From Planctomycetaceae bacterium (GTDB lineage Bacteria > Planctomycetota > Planctomycetia > Pirellulales > Thermoguttaceae): a stretch of 5,212 bases of DNA. Shown in pieces: positions 1 to 5,102 of the stretch (within the stretch, counting starts at the first letter, position 1; every line of letters starts with the position of its first letter). A model generated the notes under the pieces. It was not told the DNA's origin, did no database searches, and saw only the letters and a list, made by a program, of their open reading frames with translations. A program made the position numbers and the translations under genes. Location: the NCBI GenBank assembly GCA_015062085.1, contig SUVI01000202.1, positions 1 to 5,212 of the forward strand. Reading direction: 5' to 3'.

Positions 1-166
1 TCACGTCCCTCAACTCACGTCCCTCAACTCACGTCCCTCAACTCACGTCCCTCAACTCACGTCCCTCAACTCACGTCCCTCAACTCACGTCCCTCAACTC
101 ACGTCCTTCAACTCACGTCCTTCAACTCACGTCCCTCAACTCACGTCCCTCAACTCACGTCCTCAA
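1..166. repeat. 14-bp direct tandem repeat array, truncated by the left edge
   Basis: The plus-strand unit is TCACGTCCCTCAAC (minus strand GTTGAGGGACGTGA). Eleven complete head-to-tail units fill 1-154, and a twelfth, shortened by one C, runs from 155 to about 166. Nine units are identical. The units at 99-112 and 113-126 share one C-to-T change, so they were probably copied as a pair. There are no spacers, so this is not a CRISPR. The stop codon of the dehydrogenase gene (150-152) and its last three sense codons lie inside the rightmost units. The 14-nt period is not a multiple of three and each minus-strand unit carries TGA twice, so every minus-strand frame is closed. The plus strand has no stops across the array. 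The array continues beyond the window, so its full copy number is unknown. Confidence 0.98.
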
Positions 167-1160
167 AAAGCTGGCGGTGGATCCAAAGATCGTTTTCCCG
201 CACTTCCGGTCCCCACGCAGCACGAAAGAAAAGCTCGGGAAACATGACCTCGTAATGCCGTTCCATCGGAGAAACAGACGACCGAAAAGAGGCGGAAGGA
301 AAGTGTATCTGCGCGTCCCAGAACGTCCAATGCACGCTTTGCGCTTCATGGTCGAGGAGCACCTCACCGTTCTGGTAAAAAAGCTGCGTCGATTTGAAGT
401 TGACCCCCTGCTCCCAGTCCGTCCGAATGACGCCGAAAAGCTGACGCTCCGGGTCAAAATACTCGGTCACGGAGGCTGTGTCGACCTCCGGAACGACGCG
501 TTCTTCGTTTCGGTCAATGAGATCCGGGACCTGCCGACAGATCCGGCTCTGCATCCGCAGTCCTTCCAAGCGCATGCACTGTGCGGCCACGCTCAAAGCA
601 TTTACGCCGCTGCTCAAACAGCTTCCCCCCTGCTTTCGAGGCGAAATGACCAGACGGTTTCCGGAAACTGCGGCATCGAGAAAGTCACAGACGAACGCAC
701 GCAGCGGTCCAAGCGTCTCGGACCACTTCGGAAAAAGCTGCGAAAAATGGAAGACTTCCGGCGAGTAGGCGTAATGAAACATCGTGCGGAAATGCGTGCC
801 GTTCGCGTCGGCAAGTGCGTAAAGTTCCTCAAGCTCCCGCACCGTCGGAGTCGCCGGCTTTTCCAAAAAAACGCACACTCCGCGCCGCAAAACACGCTGT
901 GCAAGGAAAAAATGCGAGGAAAGCGGCGTCGCGACCACGACCGAATCGACTTTCACGCCCGCATCAAAAATCTTGTCCGTCGAGTCCGTCTGAAGCGCGT
1001 TTTTCAGCAATTCCGGAAAAGCACGAACGGCTTTCGTCATCTGTTCCGGCACGATGTCACAGAGAAAGACCACTTCGACGGTCTTCATTCTCTGAAAAAC
1101 GGAAAAGTACGTCTGCGCGATCTTGCCGACCCCCACGATCCCAACTCGATACTTTTTCAT
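150..1160 (-). CDS. Gfo/Idh/MocA-family oxidoreductase, sugar 1-dehydrogenase-like
   Basis: This is a predicted NAD(P)-dependent cytoplasmic oxidoreductase of 336 residues, a usual length for the family. The N-terminal Rossmann fold carries GVGKIA (residues 10-15, GxGxxA type), and an acidic residue ends beta-2 (D35). The family EKP motif is at 100-102 and supplies the catalytic Lys101. Residues 128-136 (FHYAYSPEV) begin the C-terminal alpha/beta substrate domain. In the helix that normally reads DxGxH, this protein has SSGVNALS (183-190), so Asn187 stands at the usual His and Ser183 at the usual Asp. A GxNALS helix followed by a DWEQ-type strand (248-251) resembles, from memory, L-arabinose/D-galactose 1-dehydrogenases, but the missing Asp makes activity uncertain. 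I chose the ATG at 1160 because a GGAGG lies 5 nt upstream and the Rossmann strand starts directly after it. A GTG at 1211 would add 17 residues encoded partly by repeat DNA. The gene lies 112 nt behind ruvA with no terminator between them. The substrate is unknown. Confidence 0.9.
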   Translation of the reverse strand: MKKYRVGIVGVGKIAQTYFSVFQRMKTVEVVFLCDIVPEQMTKAVRAFPELLKNALQTDSTDKIFDAGVKVDSVVVATPLSSHFFLAQRVLRRGVCVFLEKPATPTVRELEELYALADANGTHFRTMFHYAYSPEVFHFSQLFPKWSETLGPLRAFVCDFLDAAVSGNRLVISPRKQGGSCLSSGVNALSVAAQCMRLEGLRMQSRICRQVPDLIDRNEERVVPEVDTASVTEYFDPERQLFGVIRTDWEQGVNFKSTQLFYQNGEVLLDHEAQSVHWTFWDAQIHFPSASFRSSVSPMERHYEVMFPELFFRAAWGPEVRENDLWIHRQLFEDVS

Positions 1161-1165
1161 GCGTC

Positions 1166-1170
1166 CCTCC
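1166..1170 (-). promoter_or_regulatory. Ribosome binding site fixing the dehydrogenase start
   Basis: On the minus strand GGAGG is followed by GACGC and then ATG at 1160, a 5-nt spacer. This supports the start that gives MKKYRVGIVGVG. It argues against the in-frame ATG at 1172, whose own codons overlap this site, and against the GTG at 1211. Confidence 0.75.
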
Positions 1171-1192
1171 ATTTCTGACCAACGATTCCCGA

Positions 1193-1268
1193 TGCCGAGA
1201 AGTTCACGCACCTGCGGACTTCACGTACACCAGCAGGCTTCATGCACTCCAGCAGGCTTCATGCACTC
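1193..1268. repeat. 19-bp tandem repeat with decayed copies, between ruvA and the dehydrogenase gene
   Basis: Two perfect adjacent copies of a 19-bp unit occupy 1231-1249 and 1250-1268 (minus strand GAGTGCATGAAGCCTGCTG). A third, diverged copy of the same length follows at 1212-1230 (GTGTACGTGAAGTCCGCAG), and a partial fourth (GTGCGTGAACTTC) runs from 1211 towards about 1193. The first copy starts 4 nt after the ruvA stop codon (1273-1275). Next to that stop, minus-strand AGCAGG can pair with the CCTGCT inside the first unit. No T-tract follows, so this is not a standard terminator. I see no gene in the 1161-1272 gap. Confidence 0.85.
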
Positions 1269-1272
1269 CTGC

Positions 1273-1893
1273 TCACTGTCTGTAGACTGCGTTGATGGCG
1301 TCCTGCACCGAGTCGAATTTCTGACCGGAAGCCGCGAGTTTTTCGACCTTTTTCCGTGCTTCGTTCTCTGAATGCCCCAAGACGATCAGCGTCTGGAAGA
1401 CGTCCGCCATGATCCCGGAAACTGCGGGCGAAACGTTTTCGATCCCGCCGGCAGAAGGGGCGAGAAGTGCGAATTTTGCGACTTTCCGCCGCAGTTTCGC
1501 GATGATCCGCTCTGCCGTTGCGTTTCCGATCCCCGGCAGCGTCGCGAGAAATTTTGCGTCCTGCTCCTTAATGGCAAACGCGACCTCTTCGACCGGCTGG
1601 ACCATGGCACGGAGCGCTTTTTTGGCACCGACGCCGTCCACACTGCAGAAAAGCTCGAAAAACTCACGTTCCAGCTCCGTCTGAAATCCCACCAGACGCG
1701 GCGTGAGCCGTCCCTGCGCGGGGTTTCCGTCAAGGTAGAAGATCGTGCAGAGAGAGATCTCCTCGCCGGCATGGACCTGAAGTTTCCGCCGCGTGTACTC
1801 GGGGATCAGGACCTGGATCTCCATGAAACCAGCCTCAAGGACCGCGAACTCTTCAAAAACGGATTTCAGTTTGCCAGTGATTGCAGAAATCAT
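1273..1893 (-). CDS. ruvA: Holliday junction branch migration complex subunit RuvA
   Basis: RuvA forms tetramers that bind and open four-way DNA junctions and load the RuvB motor during recombinational repair. The 206-residue product matches the usual length of about 200. Residues 1-70 form the N-terminal OB domain, ending in LVGF. Two helix-hairpin-helix motifs follow: VDGVGAKKALRAM (85-97) and LPGIGNATAERIIAKL (119-134). A linker rich in A, G, S and P (about 143-158) leads to the RuvB-binding domain III, with FQTLIVLGHSENEAR (166-180) and a terminal SVQDAINAVYRQ. The loop that carries the paired acidic-pin residues in E. coli RuvA is longer here (53-67, YLDGNPAQGRLTPRL) and has only Asp55 as an acid. 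The ATG at 1893 has GGAG 5 nt upstream. ruvB and ruvC are not adjacent within the window. The nearest upstream gene ends over 330 nt away, so ruvA probably has its own promoter. Confidence 0.96.
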   Translation of the reverse strand: MISAITGKLKSVFEEFAVLEAGFMEIQVLIPEYTRRKLQVHAGEEISLCTIFYLDGNPAQGRLTPRLVGFQTELEREFFELFCSVDGVGAKKALRAMVQPVEEVAFAIKEQDAKFLATLPGIGNATAERIIAKLRRKVAKFALLAPSAGGIENVSPAVSGIMADVFQTLIVLGHSENEARKKVEKLAASGQKFDSVQDAINAVYRQ

Positions 1894-1984
1894 CTTTTCT
1901 CCAAATTTTCATTACGGGAAATTGACCGCAGGAGTCTTCTCAAAAAAACGTGAAAAACACAAGAAAACACCACTGCACACACTC

Positions 1985-2013
1985 ATCTTAACACAAATCG
2001 CGCATTCATTCAA
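1985..2013 (-). promoter_or_regulatory. Candidate sigma-70-type promoter for ruvA
   Basis: On the minus strand TTGAAT (2013-2008) is separated by exactly 17 nt from TAAGAT (1990-1985). The element is preceded by TG at the extended -10 position (TGTTAAGAT). Each hexamer matches the consensus at four of six positions. Transcription would start near 1978, leaving a leader of about 85 nt before the ruvA ATG. The region is AT-rich, so a chance match is possible, and planctomycete promoter consensus is poorly known to me. Confidence 0.4.
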
Positions 2014-2105
2014 GAGGAAGAGCCCCTTTTCTCGCCGATTTCTTTCATCTTTTCCCAAAATTCTGCCCCAAAAAGTCCATCCGAAAACGGCGTACCCGTT
2101 CGCAT
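2010..2105 (-). other. Doubtful 31-codon ORF in the intergenic gap
   Basis: An ATG at 2105 opens 31 codons to a TGA at 2010-2012. The product begins MRTGTPFSDGLFGAEFW and continues into a Lys/Glu-rich helix-like tail (EKMKEIGEKR). The same frame stays open upstream, through the 9-bp repeats, to about 2190. I see no good ribosome binding site before the ATG. The composition looks more protein-like than the competing frames here, so this could be a small protein or the eroded end of an old gene. Chance is equally plausible. Confidence 0.15.
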
Positions 2106-2118
2106 CGTAATTTCTGCC

Positions 2119-2149
2119 GCTGAAAACACGAAAAACACGAAAAACACAC
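2119..2149. repeat. 9-bp GAAAAACAC tandem repeat
   Basis: About three adjacent copies of GAAAAACAC (one of them a base shorter) occupy 2122-2147. A related pair (GAAAAACAC, AA, GAAAACAC) lies at 1952-1970 in the same orientation, roughly 150 bp away. Together they bracket the doubtful 31-codon ORF and the candidate promoter. On the minus strand they read as GTGTTTTTC units. No function is apparent. Confidence 0.75.
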
Positions 2150-2227
2150 AAAATCGATCCGGAACCCCTGCGAGTTTCTCTTGCTTACCTTACTTTACGC
2201 CGTAAAATCGGATCCCTGCGGCCTCGA

Positions 2228-3613
2228 TCACGTTTGAGCATTCCGTGCCGCGTCTTCTTTCGCCCGTAAATTCCAGTATGCCGAGATCAGATAAAAGATC
2301 CCGCTCGTCGAAACGCGCTGCGGCTGGATGCGGTAAATGGCGCGCTCCAGCATTTCACGGCTTTCGGCCGGAAATTCTCTCGTTGGGCACATGAGCTGCG
2401 TCATGGCGGCCTCTCCCGTTTCGCGCGGACTGTACCAGATGCGCCGGATCGGAGTTCCCCACGGGATCCCGCCTCCCGGAATGCGCCAATCCTGAAAAAG
2501 GAACGTCATGTCCAGGTCTTTCGAGTATGCGTCCGCATTCCGCATTCGTTCCGCCGCCAACTCGAAACCACGCTCCAGTCCCTGGACTAGTTTCGCCTTC
2601 AAGTTTTCGTCCGGCTCCAAATGCCAAAGCAGCTCCAGTGAACTCTGCATCTGCAGCAGCGCGTACGTCGGGACCCAGCGCAAAAGCGTCTTCTCGTCCA
2701 GCGTGAGCGACTGATCGACGGCTTGCTCCGCGTACTTCCGGTACTCCGAAAAGTACGTTTTCGCCCGCTCCGCCTTTTGAGGATCCGGACTCTCCCGGCA
2801 CGTGTCCCACGCGGCGGCGTAGATCATCGGAAGCCGAGCCGCTTCGTGTGCCAGAACGTTCCACATTCGCGAGATCGTCCGCGTGTCGCGGCTCCCGTCC
2901 AGACGCAGGGAATCGTAGTCGTTCTCCGGGATCACGTTCCGGATCATCCGGTCCGAGATCAAACGGAGCACTTCGCGGATCGCCTCCTTTTCCCCTTCGT
3001 CACCCTCGCACAGCACGCTGCGGTAGTAGTACCAGAGACCGTGAACTGCGTGCGTGTACTGGTCGCGCGAACTGTTCGGATAGACCGACTTTCCATCTGC
3101 CGGAAGGACCGCCCGCGCAAGGAATCCTGGATCCGAGTGTACCGTCGCAGCGAGCTGGATCCCCAAAAAGACCTCGTGTGCCAGCCGTTTCATTTCAGCA
3201 CGGACGGAGGGGGAACTCTCGCATTTCACCCGCGCCGCGATCGCCGTGAGCCACGCACCCGCAAAGATCATCCCGTCTTCCATCCCGGTACCGTACCCGC
3301 ACTCATTCGGAAAGACCCGCTTCACTTCCTCCGGCGTCGGAAGATGCTTTCGGTATTCTCCCGGTTCGTAACTCGTCAGGTAATCCACGAAAACGTGCGA
3401 CTCCGGTGCCCAAAAGCGCTCCCAAGAAACGTCCCAAAGCTGCGCGGCCAGCTCATCCGCAGAAAGTCTGCCGGACGGATCTTCTGCGGAAAGACCGTCT
3501 GACGGCTCCTCTGCGGAAAGACCGCCGAACAGTCCGCGTTCCTGAACGGAAAAGAGTCCGGAAAATGTACTGCATGCGGACAGAAAAACAAAATGACGGC
3601 GCGTCAGTTCCAT
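2228..3613 (-). CDS. Secreted protein of unknown function, predicted all-helical
   Basis: This 461-residue protein begins MELTRRHFVFLSAC. The TRRHF part fits a twin-arginine (Tat) signal, pointing to export after folding. LSAC (11-14) also resembles a lipobox, but it lies so close to the arginines that lipidation is uncertain. Residues 32-55 form a 9-residue repeat (LSAEEPSDG, LSAEDPSGR, LSADEL), probably a flexible linker. The mature part is rich in amphipathic helices with many Trp and Tyr, suggesting an alpha/alpha-toroid fold of the kind found in glycoside hydrolases and polysaccharide lyases. This is inferred from style only. Conspicuous segments are NECGYGTGMEDG (103-114), YPNSSRDQYTHAVHGLW (178-194), DWRIPGGGIPWGTP (375-388) and RRIWYSPRETGEAAM (390-404). 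Their clustered Asp, Glu, His, Arg and Trp residues would suit a sugar-binding pocket. The start is backed by AAGGAGG 6 nt upstream. The gene sits behind the accC terminator with only 33 nt for a promoter. I do not recognise the family. Confidence 0.9.
   Translation of the reverse strand: MELTRRHFVFLSACSTFSGLFSVQERGLFGGLSAEEPSDGLSAEDPSGRLSADELAAQLWDVSWERFWAPESHVFVDYLTSYEPGEYRKHLPTPEEVKRVFPNECGYGTGMEDGMIFAGAWLTAIAARVKCESSPSVRAEMKRLAHEVFLGIQLAATVHSDPGFLARAVLPADGKSVYPNSSRDQYTHAVHGLWYYYRSVLCEGDEGEKEAIREVLRLISDRMIRNVIPENDYDSLRLDGSRDTRTISRMWNVLAHEAARLPMIYAAAWDTCRESPDPQKAERAKTYFSEYRKYAEQAVDQSLTLDEKTLLRWVPTYALLQMQSSLELLWHLEPDENLKAKLVQGLERGFELAAERMRNADAYSKDLDMTFLFQDWRIPGGGIPWGTPIRRIWYSPRETGEAAMTQLMCPTREFPAESREMLERAIYRIQPQRVSTSGIFYLISAYWNLRAKEDAARNAQT
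3449..3530 (-). repeat. 27-bp in-frame repeat inside the secreted protein gene
   Basis: Just under three copies of a 27-bp unit encode the 9-residue motif LSAE(E/D)PS(D/G)(G/R) at residues 32-55. Phased on the DNA, the copies are 3456-3482, 3483-3509 and 3510-3530 (partial). The last two share the 15-nt block TCTGCGGAAAGACCG exactly, which indicates recent duplication. The period is a multiple of three, so copy-number change would lengthen or shorten the linker without a frameshift. Confidence 0.85.
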
Positions 3614-3646
3614 GCGGATCCTCCTTTTTGACGGATACCGGTTTGC

Positions 3647-3689
3647 AAAAAAAAGAGGAGGAAAACCATCTGAAAGTTTCCCTCCTCTT
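3647..3689 (-). terminator. Intrinsic terminator of accC
   Basis: Minus-strand AAGAGGAGGGAAAC (3689-3676) pairs with GTTTTCCTCCTCTT (3666-3653) over 14 bp, with one G-T wobble. The loop has 9 nt (3667-3675). The T-tract of eight (3654-3647) includes the last two stem bases. The hairpin starts 5 nt after the accC stop codon. No T-tract follows on the plus strand, so it should act only for minus-strand transcription. Confidence 0.93.
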
Positions 3690-3694
3690 CCAAT

Positions 3695-5035
3695 TCATTT
3701 CCACTCTTTCTCGATGAAACTCGTGTACCCCTGCGCGTCGATGAAGACCGGGTGACGCAGGATCTCCAGCTGCCGGGAGATCGATGTGCGGATCCCCTCG
3801 ATGCGGAACTCGGAAAGCGCGCGGATCATGCGAAGCCGCGCCTCTTCACGATCGCTGCCCCAGCAGATGAGTTTCCCGATCATCGAATCGTAGTACGGCG
3901 AGACCGTGTATCCCGCGTGCACGTGCGAATCAAACCGGACGCCGTAACCGCCCGGAATGTTCAGGCCGGTGATCTTTCCCGGGCACGGCGCAAAGTTGAA
4001 ATTCGGGTCCTCCGCGTTGATCCGGCACTCGATCACGTGACCGTTCGCCCGAATGTCCTTCTGCTTAAACGGAAGCGGCTCGTTGGCCGAGACGCAGATC
4101 TGCGCCTGGATCAGATCCCTGCCCGTCAGCATTTCCGAGACAGGATGCTCGACCTGGATGCGTGCGTTCAGCTCGATGAAATAGAAATTCTCCTCCTTAT
4201 CCACGACGAACTCGATCGTCCCGGCGTTCGTGTACCCAACGTCCGCCACGAGCTTCACGGCCGCGGCACACATTTTCTCGCGCGTTTTCGCTCCAATGTG
4301 CGGCGACGGACTCTCTTCGATGAGCTTCTGATGCCGGCGCTGCATCGTGCAGTCACGCTCAAAAAGGTGACAGACTGTCCCGAAATTGTCCGCAATGAGC
4401 TGAACTTCCACGTGACGCGGATCTTCAATGTACTTCTCAATGTAGCAGTCGCCGTTTCCAAAACACGCCCGGGCTTCCTGCTGCGCTTCCGTGAACGACG
4501 CTTTCAGCTGCTCGTCATCGTACGCCAAACGCATTCCGCGTCCACCGCCGCCGGCAGTCGCCTTGATGAGGACCGGGTACTTGAACTCGTGCGCGATCGC
4601 CAGAGCTTCCTCGACCGTCTCCACGATCCCGTCACTCCCAGGAACCGTCGGGATCCCTGCCTTCTTGGCGAGGCTGCGCGCAGTATTTTTGTCACCCAGC
4701 ATCGACATTGCCTCATGCGACGGCCCAATGAATTCGAATCCGCACGTCCGGCAGACCTCCGCAAAATGCGCATTTTCCGCAAGAAGACCGTATCCGGGAT
4801 GGATCGCCTCCGCACCGCTAACTTCTGCCGCACTGATGAGCCGGTCGATCTTCAGGTAGCTGTCGCCGACACGCGGCCCGCCGATGCAGATCTTCTGATC
4901 CGCAAGCTCCAGATACGCAGACCCGCGGTCCGCTTCACTGAAAACGGCCACCGACTCGATCCCCATCTCGCGGCAGGCTCGAAAAATACGCAGCGCGATC
5001 TCTCCGCGATTCGCCACTAAAATTCTCTGAAACAT
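3695..5035 (-). CDS. accC: Biotin carboxylase, subunit of acetyl-CoA carboxylase
   Basis: AccC uses ATP and bicarbonate to carboxylate biotin on the carrier protein AccB. This is the first half-reaction of acetyl-CoA carboxylase, which makes malonyl-CoA for fatty acid synthesis in the cytoplasm. The product has 446 residues, against 449 in E. coli. The N-terminal domain begins [17 protein letters not shown]. The ATP-grasp core contains GDK116, K158, the glycine-rich loop GGGGRGMR (162-169), RRHQK (233-237) and E275. The active-site stretch [11 protein letters not shown] (288-298) carries E288, N290, R292 and E296. R338 (ECRIN) follows, then the C-terminal domain. All catalytic residues I can place are present, so it should be active. 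The length excludes the fused propionyl-, methylcrotonyl- or pyruvate carboxylase forms. The ATG at 5035 has GAGGG 9 nt upstream. accB, the usual upstream partner, is not visible and would lie beyond the repeat array. Confidence 0.97.
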   Translation of the reverse strand: MFQRILVANRGEIALRIFRACREMGIESVAVFSEADRGSAYLELADQKICIGGPRVGDSYLKIDRLISAAEVSGAEAIHPGYGLLAENAHFAEVCRTCGFEFIGPSHEAMSMLGDKNTARSLAKKAGIPTVPGSDGIVETVEEALAIAHEFKYPVLIKATAGGGGRGMRLAYDDEQLKASFTEAQQEARACFGNGDCYIEKYIEDPRHVEVQLIADNFGTVCHLFERDCTMQRRHQKLIEESPSPHIGAKTREKMCAAAVKLVADVGYTNAGTIEFVVDKEENFYFIELNARIQVEHPVSEMLTGRDLIQAQICVSANEPLPFKQKDIRANGHVIECRINAEDPNFNFAPCPGKITGLNIPGGYGVRFDSHVHAGYTVSPYYDSMIGKLICWGSDREEARLRMIRALSEFRIEGIRTSISRQLEILRHPVFIDAQGYTSFIEKEWK

Positions 5036-5050
5036 AAAAATCAGCCCTCA

Positions 5051-5064
5051 AATTTCAAGAAATT
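5051..5064. promoter_or_regulatory. 14-bp inverted repeat upstream of accC
   Basis: AATTTC and GAAATT, separated by AA on the plus strand, form a near-perfect dyad. It sits one base upstream of the accC ribosome binding site (5045-5049), a position where a bound repressor or an RNA fold could influence accC. It does not match any lipid-regulator operator I know, and short AT-rich dyads occur by chance. Confidence 0.25.
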
Positions 5065-5102
5065 CCATCCCGTACGCGTCGACTTGCAAAACGCACTCAC
5101 TC

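Larger units (their letters stand above)
1894..2227. other. 334-bp intergenic region, AT-rich and low in complexity
   Basis: This is the gap between the 461-residue gene and ruvA. It holds a promoter-like sequence (1985-2013), two clusters of GAAAAACAC-type repeats (1949-1971 and 2119-2149), and a doubtful 31-codon ORF (2010-2105). A 13-bp palindrome lies at 2194-2206 (TTTACG, C, CGTAAA). Outer arms GATCCG (2155-2160) and CGGATC (2209-2214) enclose this palindrome, and minus-strand T-rich sequence follows. This could be a weak transcript-end structure for the 461-residue gene, but the 48-nt loop makes it unconvincing. The segment AAAATCG-GATCC-CCCTGCG also recurs imperfectly at 2150-2172 and 2204-2220. 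I see no RNA gene that I can name. Confidence 0.7.

Noticed and set aside
177..1178. Long plus-strand open frame opposite the dehydrogenase gene
   Set aside because: It is fully antisense to a well-supported family member. Its product is a low-complexity, Arg/His-rich string without domains.
1161..1211. Extended N-terminus of the dehydrogenase from the GTG at 1211
   Set aside because: The added 17 residues are encoded partly by decayed 19-bp repeat DNA and precede a complete Rossmann start. The ATG at 1160 has a well-placed GGAGG.
1251..1273. Hairpin AGCAGG/CCTGCT at the ruvA stop as a terminator
   Set aside because: The 6-bp stem has an 11-nt loop and no T-tract follows. It arises simply from the repeat unit.
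1912..2151. 79-codon minus-strand frame in the intergenic gap
   Set aside because: Both ends translate T-rich repeats into Phe/Cys/Val strings. There is no ribosome binding site or recognisable motif.
3572..3583. Lipoprotein signal LSAC in the secreted protein
   Set aside because: The Cys lies only eight residues after the twin Arg, a short hydrophobic stretch for lipoprotein processing. I kept it as a possibility in the gene entry and did not list it as a feature.
3752..5020. Long plus-strand open frame opposite accC
   Set aside because: It is antisense to accC, which has every catalytic motif. The Arg-rich product looks like codon-bias shadow.
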